Source: Halobacteriales archaeon QH_7_66_36
Lineage (GTDB): Archaea > Halobacteriota > Halobacteria > Halobacteriales > Haloarculaceae
Direction: 5' to 3'
DNA length: 64,000 bases
NCBI GenBank assembly: GCA_003021175.1
Contig: PXQV01000003.1
Location: 1 to 64,000, forward strand
Shown piece after piece: positions 33,364 to 42,803 of the stretch. The position numbers and the translations under genes are program-made. The stretch's first letter is position 1. Each line of letters begins with the position of its first letter. The notes beneath the pieces are model-generated. The model was not told the DNA's origin. It made no database searches and saw only the letters and a program-made list of their open reading frames with translations.

Positions 33364-33383
33364 CGTCGGACCACGGTCCGACG
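33364..33383. repeat. Perfect inverted repeat between ilvB and ilvN
   Basis: CGTCGGACC and GGTCCGACG are separated by two bases, giving 9-bp perfect arms (hairpin with a minimal loop of four to six bases after melting). It is 5 bp after the ilvB stop and about 30 bp before the ilvN start. It may be an RNA stability or processing element, a regulator site, or one of the palindromic inserts seen elsewhere in this window. Confidence 0.6.
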
Positions 33384-33414
33384 ATCTCACGCCCACCATC
33401 GAGGGGTGGTGTGC

Positions 33415-34056
33415 GTGAGTTCAGACGAGGAGCCGCCGAAGCGCGGCCTGAAGGGTCCGGCCCCGGAGGAGCGCGCCCGCCCCGAGGGACGGCGTAACAG
33501 TCAGGGCATCCGCATCGACCCCGACGTCGAGGCGGAGCAGCTCCCTCGCCGGACCACGATCACCGCGCTGGTCTCGAACCAGCCCGGCGTGCTCTCCGAG
33601 GTGTCCGGGCTGTTCAGCCGCCGGCAGTTCAACATCGAGTCGCTGACCGTCGGGCCGACGCAGAACCCCGACTGGTCGCGCGTCACCGTCGTGGTCGAGG
33701 AGCCGGACCCGAACGTCGAGCAGATAGAGAAGCAGCTCGACAAGCTGGTGCCGGTCATCCACACCCGCGAGCTCGGCGACGACGCCGTCCGCCGCGAGCT
33801 GGTGTTGGTGAAGGTGAGCGCCGACAACCCGGAGCGTATCCACGCCATCACGGAGATGTACGACGGGCGGACGCTCGACGCCGGGCCGCGAACCGTGACG
33901 GTGGAGTTGACCGGTTCGGAGCGGGTCATCGACGACGCGCTCGACGCGTTCCGGCAGTTCGACGTGCGCGAGATAGCCCGCACGGGCCACACGGCGCTGG
34001 CCCGTGGCGAGACGAAGACGTCAATCGCCCCCGACCGAGTGAAAACGGATGAGTGA
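33415..34056 (+). CDS. ilvN: Acetolactate synthase small (regulatory) subunit
   Basis: ACT-domain subunit that binds branched-chain amino acids and activates IlvB. The 213-residue protein (GTG 33415, [20 protein letters not shown]) has a polar N-terminal extension typical of haloarchaea, then the ACT core [20 protein letters not shown] with [11 protein letters not shown], and a C-terminal domain with [23 protein letters not shown] 33409 is an alternative start that would add two residues. Overlaps ilvC by 8 nt. Confidence 0.95.
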   Translation: MSSDEEPPKRGLKGPAPEERARPEGRRNSQGIRIDPDVEAEQLPRRTTITALVSNQPGVLSEVSGLFSRRQFNIESLTVGPTQNPDWSRVTVVVEEPDPNVEQIEKQLDKLVPVIHTRELGDDAVRRELVLVKVSADNPERIHAITEMYDGRTLDAGPRTVTVELTGSERVIDDALDAFRQFDVREIARTGHTALARGETKTSIAPDRVKTDE

Positions 34057-35095
34057 CTTCGAGAACCCAGTGTACTACGACGACGACGCGGACGTATCGA
34101 CGCTGAACGACCGGACGGCAGCCGTCATCGGCTACGGCAGCCAGGGCCACGCCCACGCCCAGAACCTCGACGACTCCGGGGTGAGCGTAGTCGTCGGTCT
34201 CCACGAGGGCTCCTCGTCGCGGGACGCGGCCCGCGCCGACGGGCTAGACGTGACCACGCCCGTCGAGGCCGCCGAGCGGGCAGACATTGTGAGTATCCTC
34301 GTGCCGGACACGGTCCAGCCGGCACTATACGAGGACATCGAGCCGGCGCTGGACGCGGGCGACACGCTCCAGTTCGCCCACGGCTTCAACGTCCACTACA
34401 ACCAGATCCAGCCGCGCGAGGACGTGGACGTGACGATGGTCGCGCCGAAGTCGCCGGGGCATCTGGTCCGCCGCAACTACGAGAACGACGAGGGAACCCC
34501 CGGCCTGCTCGCGGTGTATCAGGACGCGACCGGCGAGGCCCACGAGGTCGGGCTGGCGTACGCGAAGGCCATCGGCTGTACCCGCGCGGGCGTCATCGAG
34601 ACGACGTTCCGCGAGGAGACGGAGACGGACATCTTCGGCGAGCAGGCCGTGCTGTGTGGCGGCGTCACCTCGCTCGTCAAGCAGGGCTACGAGACGCTGG
34701 TCGAGGCCGGCTACTCCCGCGAGATGGCCTACTTCGAGTGTCTCAACGAGCTCAAGCTCATCGTCGACCTGATGTACGAGGGCGGACTCGGCGAGATGTG
34801 GGACTCCGTCTCCGACACCGCTGAGTACGGCGGACTCACCCGCGGCGACGAGGTCGTCGACGAACACGCCCGCGAGAACATGGAAGCGGTGCTCGAAGGC
34901 GTGCAGGACGGCACCTTCGCCCGCGAGTGGATCTCCGAGAATCAGGCGAACCGTCCGAGCTACACCCAACTGCGGCAGGCGGAGAAGAACCACGACATCG
35001 AGGACGTGGGCGCGGACCTCCGATCGCTGTTCGCGTGGGGGGAGCAGGAGTCCGAGACCGAGCAGGCCGAAGGAGAGGTGCCCGCCGATGACTAA
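34049..35095 (+). CDS. ilvC: Ketol-acid reductoisomerase (class I)
   Basis: NADPH- and Mg-dependent enzyme that isomerises and reduces acetolactate to dihydroxyvalerate. The 348-residue protein has the Rossmann fingerprint [47 protein letters not shown] with the catalytic Lys, and the C-terminal knotted domain with [14 protein letters not shown] and [20 protein letters not shown] (in parts). Typical class I length. The acidic tail ([15 protein letters not shown]) is a halophilic addition. Overlaps ilvN by 8 nt and the next small gene by 8 nt. Confidence 0.97.
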   Translation: MSDFENPVYYDDDADVSTLNDRTAAVIGYGSQGHAHAQNLDDSGVSVVVGLHEGSSSRDAARADGLDVTTPVEAAERADIVSILVPDTVQPALYEDIEPALDAGDTLQFAHGFNVHYNQIQPREDVDVTMVAPKSPGHLVRRNYENDEGTPGLLAVYQDATGEAHEVGLAYAKAIGCTRAGVIETTFREETETDIFGEQAVLCGGVTSLVKQGYETLVEAGYSREMAYFECLNELKLIVDLMYEGGLGEMWDSVSDTAEYGGLTRGDEVVDEHARENMEAVLEGVQDGTFAREWISENQANRPSYTQLRQAEKNHDIEDVGADLRSLFAWGEQESETEQAEGEVPADD

Positions 35096-35324
35096 CGAGG
35101 AGACGCTGGACGACCTGAGCCACACGAACCCCTACACCGGGCGACCGTTCGGCGAGACGCAGTCGTACGCTCGCGGGCAGACGATCGCCGCGGACGGCGG
35201 CGAGAGCGACGCCGTGGATGAGATGGACGCGACTGAAGACATGAGCGACGTCGACCACACGCCTCCCGGTGACGCCCCGAGCGTCAACGAGGTCTACGAC
35301 AGGGCAGACGGGCCGGAACGATGA
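35088..35324 (+). CDS. Small acidic protein within the ilv-leu operon, unknown
   Basis: A 78-residue protein: [38 protein letters not shown] and an Asp/Glu-rich tail ending [12 protein letters not shown]. It overlaps ilvC by 8 nt and leuC by ATGA, so it is tightly coupled to both genes. From memory a similar gene lies between ilvC and leuC in other haloarchaea. No known domain; the [12 protein letters not shown] motif looks conserved rather than random. A role in the dehydratase or isomeroreductase complex is conceivable, but unproven. Confidence 0.8.
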   Translation: MTNEETLDDLSHTNPYTGRPFGETQSYARGQTIAADGGESDAVDEMDATEDMSDVDHTPPGDAPSVNEVYDRADGPER

Positions 35325-36790
35325 GTTCTGGCACGCTGTACGACAAGGTGTGGGACCGCCACAAGGTGACGACGCTCCCCAACGGACAGGACCAGCTGTT
35401 CGTCGGCCTCCACCTCATCCACGAGGTGACGAGTCCGCAGGCGTTCGGCATGCTGCGCGAGCGCGACATCGACGTGGCGCGGCCGGACCTGACCCACGCG
35501 ACGGTCGACCACATCGTGCCGACGGCCGACCAGTCGCGGCCGCTGGGCGACGACGCGGCCGAGGAGATGATGTCCGAACTCGAAGCGAACGTCCGCGACG
35601 CGGGCATCGACTTTTCCGACCCGACGACGGGCGATCAGGGTATCGTCCACGTCATCGGGCCGGAACAGGGACTCACCCAGCCCGGAACCACCATCGTCTG
35701 TGGCGACAGCCACACCGCGACCCACGGCGCGTTCGGCGCGCTGGCGTTCGGTATCGGCACTTCACAGATCCGCGACGTGCTGGCGACCCAGACCGTCGCG
35801 ATGGAGAAACAGAAGGTGCGGAAAATAGAGGTGACCGGCGAACTCGGGGAGGGCGTCACCGCGAAGGATATCATCCTCACCATCATCCGCAGGCTCGGCA
35901 CCGACGGCGGCGTCGGCTACGTGTACGAGTACGCGGGCGAGGCCATCGAGAACCTCGACATGGAGGGCCGGATGTCCATCTGCAACATGTCCATCGAGGG
36001 TGGCGCGCGTGCGGGCTACGTCAACCCCGACGAGACCACCTACGAGTGGCTCGCGGAGACCGACGAGTTCAGCGACAGCGAGGGACGGAGTCCCTCGGAC
36101 AGCCGGACGATGTCCGGCGACGAGCCGGAGCGGTTCGAGAAGATGAAGCAGTACTGGAAGTCCATCCGGTCCGAGGAGACGGCCGAGTACGACGACGTGG
36201 TCACCATCGACGGCTCGGAAATCGAGCCGACGGTGACGTGGGGCACCACGCCCGGACAGGGTATCGGCATCTCGGAATCGATTCCCCACCCCGAGGAGCT
36301 GCCCGAGGACAAGCAAGACACCGCGCGGAGTAGCCAAGACCACATGGAGGTCGAACCCGGCGAATCGATGGAGGGATACGACATCGACGTGGCGTTCCTC
36401 GGGTCGTGCACGAACGCGCGGCTCCCGGACCTGCGCGCGGCCGCAGAGATCGTTCGAGGTCGGCAGGTCGACGAGTCCGTGCGCGCGATGGTCGTCCCCG
36501 GCAGCCAGCGGGTGAAGGCCGCCGCCGAGGCCGAAGGGTTGGACGAGGTGTTCAGGGAGGCCGGCTTCGACTGGCGGGAGGCCGGCTGTTCGATGTGTCT
36601 CGGCATGAACGACGACCAGCTGGAGGGCGACGAGCGGAGCGCCTCCTCGTCGAACCGGAACTTCGTCGGCCGACAGGGGTCGAAGGACGGCCGCACCGTC
36701 CTGATGTCTCCCGAGATGGTCGCCGCCGCGGCCGTGACGGGCGAAGTGACGGACGTGCGTGACCTGCCGACGGCGGAGGTAGAAGCGTGA
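35321..36790 (+). CDS. leuC: 3-isopropylmalate dehydratase large subunit
   Basis: Aconitase-family [4Fe-4S] enzyme that isomerises 2- to 3-isopropylmalate in leucine synthesis. The 489-residue protein has [42 protein letters not shown] and the cluster motif [15 protein letters not shown] with the Cys pair. Compared with usual ~470 residues there is a 15-residue polar insertion at residues ~252-266 ([14 protein letters not shown]), encoded by two perfect DNA palindromes. Partner subunit leuD overlaps by 4 nt. Confidence 0.97.
   Translation: MSSGTLYDKVWDRHKVTTLPNGQDQLFVGLHLIHEVTSPQAFGMLRERDIDVARPDLTHATVDHIVPTADQSRPLGDDAAEEMMSELEANVRDAGIDFSDPTTGDQGIVHVIGPEQGLTQPGTTIVCGDSHTATHGAFGALAFGIGTSQIRDVLATQTVAMEKQKVRKIEVTGELGEGVTAKDIILTIIRRLGTDGGVGYVYEYAGEAIENLDMEGRMSICNMSIEGGARAGYVNPDETTYEWLAETDEFSDSEGRSPSDSRTMSGDEPERFEKMKQYWKSIRSEETAEYDDVVTIDGSEIEPTVTWGTTPGQGIGISESIPHPEELPEDKQDTARSSQDHMEVEPGESMEGYDIDVAFLGSCTNARLPDLRAAAEIVRGRQVDESVRAMVVPGSQRVKAAAEAEGLDEVFREAGFDWREAGCSMCLGMNDDQLEGDERSASSSNRNFVGRQGSKDGRTVLMSPEMVAAAAVTGEVTDVRDLPTAEVEA
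36079..36118. repeat. Two tandem perfect palindromes within leuC
   Basis: CGAGGGAC (36079-36086) pairs with GTCCCTCG (36090-36097) around GGA; GCCGGAC (36102-36108) pairs with GTCCGGC (36112-36118) around GAT. Both keep the reading frame and encode part of a peptide insertion ([14 protein letters not shown]) in the enzyme. They resemble the three-base-loop hairpins of the interspersed repeats and the palindrome at 8500-8521. Confidence 0.75.
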
Positions 36791-37482
36791 CTTCCGGCGA
36801 GGACGAGCGGAGCGAGCCCTCGGAACGGGCGAGCGGCGAAGCCGCGAGCCGCGAGGTCGACATCCCGGAAGTAACTGAGGTGTCGGGCACCGGCATCCCG
36901 GTGCGCGGCAACGACATCGACACGGACCAGATCATCCCGGCCCGGTTCATGAAGGTCGTCACCTTCGACGGGCTGGGCGAGTTCGCGTTCTTCGACAAGC
37001 GGTTCACGGACGAGGACGAGGCAAAGGACCACCCGTTCAACGAGGACCGGTTCCGGGACGCGAACGTGCTGGTCGTCAACTCGAACTTCGGCTGTGGCTC
37101 CTCGCGCGAGCACGCGCCGCAGGCGCTGATGCGCTGGGGTATCGACGCCATCGTCGGCGAGTCGTTCGCGGAGATATTCGCTGGCAACTGTCTCGCGCTC
37201 GGCATCCCGACCGTGACCGCCGACGCCGAGACGGTCGAGGCCATCCAGGACTGGGTGGCCGCGAATCCGGACGGGGAACTCGACATCGACGTGGCCGCCG
37301 AGACGGTCACCTACGGTGAGACGACCGTCGACGTCGCGGTGGACGAGGCCCAGCGGAAGGCGCTCGTCGAGGGCATCTGGGACACGACCGCCCTGATGAA
37401 GTCCAACACGGAGGCGATCCGCGAGACGGCGGCGTCGCTCCCGTACGTCGAGTCGTCGGAGTCGTGGGTCGCGGATGACTGA
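36787..37482 (+). CDS. leuD: 3-isopropylmalate dehydratase small subunit
   Basis: Swivel subunit that completes the LeuCD active site. The 231-residue protein has [34 protein letters not shown] and [13 protein letters not shown]. Before this conserved core is a 30-residue Ser/Glu/Arg-rich extension ([20 protein letters not shown]), partly palindromic at DNA level (GCGGC/GCCGC around GAA). Overlaps leuC and leuB by a few nt. GTG 36787 is the start. Confidence 0.96.
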   Translation: MTSGEDERSEPSERASGEAASREVDIPEVTEVSGTGIPVRGNDIDTDQIIPARFMKVVTFDGLGEFAFFDKRFTDEDEAKDHPFNEDRFRDANVLVVNSNFGCGSSREHAPQALMRWGIDAIVGESFAEIFAGNCLALGIPTVTADAETVEAIQDWVAANPDGELDIDVAAETVTYGETTVDVAVDEAQRKALVEGIWDTTALMKSNTEAIRETAASLPYVESSESWVADD

Positions 37483-38452
37483 GGAGATAGCCGTCATCGA
37501 GGGCGACGGCATCGGGCAAGAGGTCGTCCCCGCCGCAGTTCGCGTGCTGGAGGCCGTCGCGGACTTCGAGTTCGTCCACGCGGAGGCGGGCGACGCGGTC
37601 GCCGAGCGGACGGGTGACCCGCTCCCCGACGAGACGTACGAGACGGTCGCCGACGCGGACGCGACGCTGTTCGGCGCGGCCGGCGAGACGGCCGCCGACG
37701 TGATCCTCCCGCTGCGGGAGGCCGTCGGGTCGTTCGTCAACGTCCGGCCGGCCCGCGCGTATCCGGGCGTGGACGCGCTCCGCCCCGAGACGGACCTCGT
37801 CTTCCTGCGCGAGAACACGGAGGGCGTTTACTCGGGCCACGAGAGCGACCTCTCCCCTGACCTCTCGACGCTCACGCGGGTCGTCACGACCTCGGCCTCC
37901 GAGCAGTTGGCCGAGTTCGCCTGCGAGTACGTCACCGAGCGCGGACTCGACGGTTTCCACGTCGCGCACAAGGCGAACGTGATGCGAAAGACAGACGGCC
38001 GGTTCCGCGACGCCGTCACGAGCGTCGCCGACGCCAACGGCGTCGAGACGACAGAGGTGCTGATGGACGCGTTCGCGACGCGGCTCCCGCTCGCCCCCGA
38101 GCAGTTCGATGTCGTCGTCTGTCCGAATCTCGCGGGCGACGTGCTCTCGGACCTCGCGGCGGGACTGGTCGGTGGCCTCGGGCTGCTCCCGTCCGCCAAC
38201 ATCGGCGTCGACAACGCGCTGTTCGAACCGGTCCACGGCACCGCGCCCGACATCGCCGGCGAGGGCATCGCAAACCCGTGTGCGACAATCGTCTCGGCCG
38301 CGATGCTGCTGGAGCATCTCGGCTACGACGCGGACGGCGCGGCTGTTCGCTCGGCCGTCGAGTCGGTGCTCGCCGACGGGCCGCGCACGCCCGACCTCGG
38401 CGGCGAGGCGTCGACAGACGCGGTCACCGAGGCAGTCGTGTCTCGGCTCTGA
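37475..38452 (+). CDS. leuB: 3-isopropylmalate dehydrogenase
   Basis: NAD-dependent oxidative decarboxylation of 3-isopropylmalate to 2-oxoisocaproate. The 325-residue beta-decarboxylating dehydrogenase has [47 protein letters not shown] (catalytic Lys), [20 protein letters not shown] (the metal Asp) and the NAD-binding [18 protein letters not shown] block. This closes the operon. Overlaps leuD by 8 nt. Homoisocitrate or isocitrate specificity is unlikely given the surrounding leu genes. Confidence 0.96.
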   Translation: MTEEIAVIEGDGIGQEVVPAAVRVLEAVADFEFVHAEAGDAVAERTGDPLPDETYETVADADATLFGAAGETAADVILPLREAVGSFVNVRPARAYPGVDALRPETDLVFLRENTEGVYSGHESDLSPDLSTLTRVVTTSASEQLAEFACEYVTERGLDGFHVAHKANVMRKTDGRFRDAVTSVADANGVETTEVLMDAFATRLPLAPEQFDVVVCPNLAGDVLSDLAAGLVGGLGLLPSANIGVDNALFEPVHGTAPDIAGEGIANPCATIVSAAMLLEHLGYDADGAAVRSAVESVLADGPRTPDLGGEASTDAVTEAVVSRL

Positions 38453-38458
38453 GCGGCG

Positions 38459-38905
38459 CTACGATTCCGTCTCCTTTCGGTACGCGGCGAGGACTTCCCC
38501 CCACGAGCCGTTCGCTTCGAGGTGGGCCTGTAGCTCGCGGGCGTATCCCTGCGTCAACTCCTCGGCTTCGGTCACCTTCTCGTCGAGAGAGGGGCCGCTT
38601 GACCCGCCGAGACCGAGCGAGGAGAGCAGGGAGCCGAACACGCCGCCGCTGCTGGACTGCTCCTGCTGTCCGCCGGCGGTCATCGGCGACTGCTCGCTCA
38701 CCCGTTCGACCTCCGGCATGATGTCGGCCAGTTTCTCCGTGTCGGCGTACAGCTGCGGGTCGCCGTCGTCGTTGATGTCGAACTCCGTGGCGGTCATCAC
38801 CAGTCCCCACTCCTGTCGGGTAAAACTGCTCGCCTCGACCCGGTCAGCGAACTCCGTGTCGACGGTCATCCGCGCGCCGACGATGCGGTCCTGCCAGTCG
38901 CTCAT
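38459..38905 (-). CDS. DUF5799 family protein (haloarchaeal)
   Basis: A 148-residue acidic protein: MSDWQDRIVGARMTVDTEFA, FTRQEWGLVMTATEFDI, then a Gly/Ser-rich low-complexity linker (GGVFGSLLSSLGLGGSSG) and an amphipathic C-terminal helix (LTQGYARELQAHLEANG). It matches haloarchaeal DUF5799 as I recall it. Function unknown. Convergent with leuB, with 6 bp between stops. Confidence 0.82.
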   Translation of the reverse strand: MSDWQDRIVGARMTVDTEFADRVEASSFTRQEWGLVMTATEFDINDDGDPQLYADTEKLADIMPEVERVSEQSPMTAGGQQEQSSSGGVFGSLLSSLGLGGSSGPSLDEKVTEAEELTQGYARELQAHLEANGSWGEVLAAYRKETES

Positions 38906-38977
38906 GTCTCGTCGTCCGTGTTCACACGGTATCAGCGTTTCCTCGCCACCCGAGCTAAAAAGGTCGTCAGCGACGCG

Positions 38978-39379
38978 TCAGGCGTTCGGCGTCACGTCGA
39001 TTTCGGCGTGCATCCCCTCGTGGAGCGCGGCGTGGACGTGACAGATCTCCTCGCCGAGTTCCACGAGTTCGGCGACTTCGTCGTCGTCCAGATCGGCCTC
39101 GACGTGGAGACGGAAGGTGACGGACTCGTCGACGAGATCGTCGTCGTCGTCCAGATCCGCCTCGGCTTCCGTCTCGATGTGTCCCAACTCGATCCCGTGT
39201 TCGCGCTCCGCGCCGGCGCGGAACGCGAACGTGTAACAGGACGCGTAGTCGGCGAGGAGCACCTCGTTCGGCGAGGGGCCTTCCTCCTTCGTCGCGTCGA
39301 TGGAGAGTTCGTAGTTGCCGACGCGACTGGTCGCGTGGAAGCCGCTCTCGTTGACCGTATTGGATTCGAGGTCTGCCAT
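38978..39379 (-). CDS. OsmC family peroxide-reductase-like protein
   Basis: OsmC/Ohr enzymes reduce organic peroxides with two cysteines. The 133-residue protein has NYELSIDATKEEGPSPNEVL, LADYASCYTFAF with the first Cys, and EEICHVHAALHEGM with the second, in the positions expected of OsmC. N-terminal MADLESNTVNESGFHATSRV. Strong acidic patch (DLDDDDDLVDES). Likely acts in oxidative stress. Confidence 0.88.
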   Translation of the reverse strand: MADLESNTVNESGFHATSRVGNYELSIDATKEEGPSPNEVLLADYASCYTFAFRAGAEREHGIELGHIETEAEADLDDDDDLVDESVTFRLHVEADLDDDEVAELVELGEEICHVHAALHEGMHAEIDVTPNA

Positions 39380-39427
39380 CGCAGTCGGTGGGTGGGCGGC
39401 TGGATTTAAAAAGATACGCTGACGCGG

Positions 39428-40150
39428 CTACAGCGAGAACGTCTCGTCGCCGCCGAGCGCGACCACCTCCGCGTCACTCCCGGTCGCCCGAACCTCGCTG
39501 GCGAACTCGTCGGTGTCGATCTCGATGGGCGGGAAGGTGTCGTAGTGCATCGGGATCGCGTAGTCGACGCCGAGCCAGTCGACGGCGATGGCCGCCTGCG
39601 TCGGTCCCATCGTGAAGTGGTCGCCGGCGGGCACTGCCGCCACGTCCGGTTCGAGATACGACCCGATGACGTCACGCATCTCCGACATCAGCGAGGTGTC
39701 GCCGGCGTGGTAGAAGGCGTCGCTCGCGGCGTCCGTCTCTTGGGTCGGCTCCGCCGTGGAGACGACGAATCCGGCCGGCGGGCCGGCGCTGTGCTCGTAC
39801 TCCGTCATCAGGCCGTTCGTGTGGTCGGCCCGGACCATGGTGACGAAGGCGTCGCCACACTCGACGGTGCCGCCCATGTTCATCCCCATCCCGCCGACGG
39901 CGTCCTCGAAGCCGAACTCCGCCCGCGCGTAGCCGGTGAGTTCGGGGACGGCGACGAGCGTCGCGTCGGAAAAGTGGGCCGCGTGCGCGACGTGGTCCTC
40001 GTGGCCGTGCGTGAGGAGGACGTAGTCGGGCGTCGCCACGTCTTCGGGGTCCATCTCGGTTTTCGGATTGCCGAAGAACGGGTCGATCAGCAGGCTCGTG
40101 TCGTCGACCTCGACGCCGAACGTCGAGTGGCCGTACCAGGTGATATCCAT
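39428..40150 (-). CDS. UPF0173 metal-dependent hydrolase (metallo-beta-lactamase fold)
   Basis: A 240-residue zinc hydrolase: [38 protein letters not shown], the metal motif [11 protein letters not shown] (HxHxDH), [13 protein letters not shown] and [18 protein letters not shown]. This is the YtkL/UPF0173 family, with unknown substrate. All metal ligands are present. The upstream extension in frame has no support, so start is taken at ATG 40150. Confidence 0.9.
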   Translation of the reverse strand: MDITWYGHSTFGVEVDDTSLLIDPFFGNPKTEMDPEDVATPDYVLLTHGHEDHVAHAAHFSDATLVAVPELTGYARAEFGFEDAVGGMGMNMGGTVECGDAFVTMVRADHTNGLMTEYEHSAGPPAGFVVSTAEPTQETDAASDAFYHAGDTSLMSEMRDVIGSYLEPDVAAVPAGDHFTMGPTQAAIAVDWLGVDYAIPMHYDTFPPIEIDTDEFASEVRATGSDAEVVALGGDETFSL

Positions 40151-40280
40151 ACGTGTACGCCTACTCGCGGCGTGCGTATAACCGTTCAGGGACCGGACGG
40201 GGCGGTCCACACATCCGGACGGTGGCCCGCAGCGGAGAATCATCGTGTAGTTTACACCTCTGCCCTCCGAATGGACGCTC

Positions 40281-40460
40281 GTGACAGCGACGTTCGAACT
40301 GTACGAGGACGCCGAAGGGATGTACCGCTGGCGGCTCCGCCATCAGAACGGGAACATCATCGCCGACTCGGGCGAGGGCTACGCCTCGAAACAGAAGGCC
40401 CGACAGGGGATTCACTCCGTGCAGGAGAACGCCCCCGACGCGAGTATCGAGGAACAGTAG
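40281..40460 (+). CDS. DUF1508 (YegP-like, UPF0339) small protein
   Basis: A 59-residue protein from GTG 40281: [20 protein letters not shown] then [19 protein letters not shown] and a short acidic tail. The W-R-x-R ... G-x-x-I-A-x-S-x-E-G-Y-x-S-K pattern is diagnostic of DUF1508; two copies fold as one domain in bacterial YegP, one here. Function unknown. Followed 30 bp later by a GNAT gene on the same strand. Confidence 0.85.
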   Translation: MTATFELYEDAEGMYRWRLRHQNGNIIADSGEGYASKQKARQGIHSVQENAPDASIEEQ

Positions 40461-40490
40461 CCACTTGGCGTCGGGACCACTCCCGCCGAC

Positions 40491-40931
40491 ATGGACGTTT
40501 CCGTGTTCGGCCGCGAGGCGGCCGACTTCGAGGCCGCGCTCGACGTTCGCGAACGGGTCTTCGTCGACGAGCAGGACGTGCCGTACGACCGCGAGGTGGA
40601 CGGTCGGGACCCGGACGCGACCCACTTCCTCGTGCGCGACGGGGGCGACCCAATCGCGACGGCCCGCGTCCGCCCGTACGACGGGAGCGACGGGCGCGCG
40701 TTGAAGATAGAGCGAGTCGCCGTCGTCGCCGACCGACGCGGCGAGGGGTACGGTGACGCGGTGATGGACGCCGTCGAATCGTACGCGACTGAGGAGGGGT
40801 ACGACCGCCTCGTGTTGGACGCGCAGGTGCCGGTCGTCGGGTTCTACGAGCGGCGCGGCTACGCGGTGCAGGACGACGAGCCGTTCGACGACGCCGGCAT
40901 CCCGCACCGCCGGATGGCGAAGCCGGCGTAG
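40491..40931 (+). CDS. GNAT N-acetyltransferase
   Basis: A 146-residue acetyltransferase with DVRERVFVDEQDVPYDREVDGRD (read in parts), typical of the ElaA/YjdJ type that begins with a V-F-V-x-E-Q motif, and the acetyl-CoA loop IERVAVVADRRGEGYGDAVM. C-terminal VPVVGFYERRGYAVQDDEPF. Start ATG 40491 (MDVSVFGREAADFEAALDV). Substrate unknown. Confidence 0.87.
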   Translation: MDVSVFGREAADFEAALDVRERVFVDEQDVPYDREVDGRDPDATHFLVRDGGDPIATARVRPYDGSDGRALKIERVAVVADRRGEGYGDAVMDAVESYATEEGYDRLVLDAQVPVVGFYERRGYAVQDDEPFDDAGIPHRRMAKPA

Positions 40932-40968
40932 CCAAAGCGGTATCAGTCGCCGTCGCCTCGTTTCGGGC

Positions 40969-41649
40969 ATGGAGACGACCGTGGGAACGTTCCGCGTCTA
41001 CCGCGTGCTCGACGCGGTGCTCCACCTGAACCTCTTCGAGGTGGCGTCGGAACGGCTCTACACGGTGTACCAGACCGGCTACGACGACTCGCTCCAGTCG
41101 ACGCTCGACGAGGTGACGACCGGCGACCTCGTGGAGGCCACCGTCGAAGGCGACCCCGAGAGCCCGGACGAGCCGTGGCGCGTGACCGCGGTCGACCGCG
41201 ACGCCGACCGGAGCGTGACGGTCGATTTCGCGGCCGACGTCGACTATCCGAACGTGGCCCGCGAGACGTGGTCGCAGGCGCTCGCAGAGGCCGGCGACGA
41301 CCCGGTGCGCCCGATCGGTCGCGCGCTCGGTACGCAGACGGGCGACACCGCGGCCGGCGAGGTGTGGGTGCAGCCCCGCGACGCGATGCCCGACAGCTCG
41401 CTCGCGCTCACCGTCCTCGCGGGGCGACTCCCACTGGAGCCGTGGCTGACCGGTCTCCCGTACGCCGACGCGCCGACGGCGGAACTGCTCGTCGTCGACT
41501 CCGACGGTCCGGAGGCGGAGTCACACGCCGAGCCGTACGGCGTCTTTCTCTTCTTCACCGAGGCCGGCCGTGAGTTGGCCGACCGCTACCGCGAGCGCTG
41601 GGACCTCCCCCGCGGTGCGGACTCGCGGCCAGCGTTCGACCCGTACTGA
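40969..41649 (+). CDS. Haloarchaeal conserved protein (DUF6663-like)
   Basis: A 226-residue protein: METTVGTFRVYRVLDAVLHL, then VTTGDLVEATVEGDPESPDE, VDYPNVARETWSQAL, PDSSLALTVLAGRLPLEPWL and LFFTEAGRELADRYRERWDL. Secondary-structure pattern is mixed alpha/beta. The assignment to DUF6663 is from memory and tentative; no catalytic residues are recognised. Convergent with the SDR gene, 9 bp between stops. Confidence 0.68.
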   Translation: METTVGTFRVYRVLDAVLHLNLFEVASERLYTVYQTGYDDSLQSTLDEVTTGDLVEATVEGDPESPDEPWRVTAVDRDADRSVTVDFAADVDYPNVARETWSQALAEAGDDPVRPIGRALGTQTGDTAAGEVWVQPRDAMPDSSLALTVLAGRLPLEPWLTGLPYADAPTAELLVVDSDGPEAESHAEPYGVFLFFTEAGRELADRYRERWDLPRGADSRPAFDPY

Positions 41650-41658
41650 CCGGTCGCG

Positions 41659-42465
41659 TCACTTCAGCCCGAGATCGTTGCTCATGGAGTTGCCGGGCCG
41701 GGGGACACCCTTCGCCGTGTACGTCTCGCCGGTGACGAACGAGGCCGCCGGCGACCCGAGGAACACCGCGAGGTCGGCTATCTCCTCCGGGTAGCCGATG
41801 CGGCGGTACGTCTCCCCGCGCTCGGGGATGTCGGACTCGTCGATGCCGAGCGTCTCCGCAACGCCGGGCGTCTGGACGAGTCCCGGCGCGATGCAGTTGA
41901 CCCGGACACCGTCGTCGGCCCACTCGGTCGCCAGCGTCTCCGACAGTCGGATGATCCCCGCCTTCGCCGCGCCGTAGTGGCTCTCCCCGGGAGCGGCATG
42001 CTGGCCGTTGACCGACGCCATGTTGATGATGACGCCGCCGTCGCCGTCTTCTGACTTCCGTAGATACTCGCCGGCGACCTGCGAGCAGCGGTAGGTGCCG
42101 CCGAGATTCAGGTCCGTGACGGCCTCCCAGCCGCCCTCGGAGATATCCTCGAAGTTCGCGACGAACTCGCCGCCGGCGTTGTTGACGACGATGTCGAGAC
42201 CACCCAACTCGTCGGCGGCGGCCGCGAAGAACGCCGTTACGTCCTCGCGTTCGCGCACGTCACACTCGGTCGCGAACGCGCGGCCCGGCACGTCGGCCTC
42301 GTTGATGTCGTCGGCGACGGGCCCGACCCGGTCCATCGACCGCGAGCAGATCGCCGCGTCCGCGCCCGCGGCGGCGAACGTCTCCGCGATGGCCTGTCCG
42401 ATACCCTGCGATGCGCCCGTGACGAGGACGTTCGCGCCCTCGACGCCGAACTCCGGAGCTTGCAC
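41659..42465 (-). CDS. Short-chain dehydrogenase/reductase (SDR)
   Basis: A 268-residue NAD(P)-dependent classical SDR: NVLVTGASQGIGQAIAETFA (TGxxxGxG), DIVVNNAGGEF (NNAG), NMASVNGQHAAPGESHYGAAKAG with Ser, Tyr and Lys of the active site, and VNCIAPGLVQTPG. C-terminal VTGETYTAKGVPRPGNSMS. Probable substrate an alcohol or 3-oxoacyl compound; not determinable. The repeat copy 3 lies 78 bp upstream of its start. Confidence 0.93.
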   Translation of the reverse strand: MQAPEFGVEGANVLVTGASQGIGQAIAETFAAAGADAAICSRSMDRVGPVADDINEADVPGRAFATECDVREREDVTAFFAAAADELGGLDIVVNNAGGEFVANFEDISEGGWEAVTDLNLGGTYRCSQVAGEYLRKSEDGDGGVIINMASVNGQHAAPGESHYGAAKAGIIRLSETLATEWADDGVRVNCIAPGLVQTPGVAETLGIDESDIPERGETYRRIGYPEEIADLAVFLGSPAASFVTGETYTAKGVPRPGNSMSNDLGLK

Positions 42466-42542
42466 ACCAGAGTCCGCCCCGCGCGGGGACTTCGCTCTGT
42501 CGCTCCCGGTCAGGGTTGGAACGTCCGATGTCTAACGCAGTA

Positions 42543-42752
42543 GTGTTCAGCTAAGAGCACCTATAGAGACGAGGAGGGTGACGAGGTGTAGAAAGCCCCC
42601 GGGCGCTGCGGTCGCGCGCCTCGCTGCGCTCCGCAGCCTCTCTTCGGTCGGCTTCCGGTGCTTGCGTCGTCGGGCTTCCCGCAGCGCCCGGCCCCTTTCA
42701 GTCCCACCCACCACGGGTTCACGGCCGAGCGACGATCCGCTTGTTTGGACAC
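42543..42752 (-). repeat. Interspersed repeat element, copy 3
   Basis: Oriented on the minus strand, filling most of the 338-bp gene-free stretch between SDR and FAH genes. Ends are TGGACAC/GTGTTCA (42746-42752 and 42543-42549), a near-perfect inverted pair. The core (GTGGGACTGAAAGGGGCCG on minus) is 42689-42707, and the other core GAGGTGTAGAAAGCCCCCG begins 42583. Arms 42591-42611 and 42679-42699 can pair over 18 of 21 bases, the only mismatch a three-base GGG/GGG internal loop. An inner hairpin CTGCG/CGCAG is present. Confidence 0.85.
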
Positions 42753-42803
42753 CACCGTCGACGCCGTATAAACCCTTATGAATCCCCACGTCGACCCGCC
42801 ACT

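Noticed and set aside
31572-33374. A 600-codon open frame antisense to ilvB, and similar long antisense frames such as 10908-12563 and 44784-46394
   Set aside because: High GC at third positions keeps the opposite strand open. Translations are Arg/Val/His rich without domains, and the sense strands encode clear enzymes.
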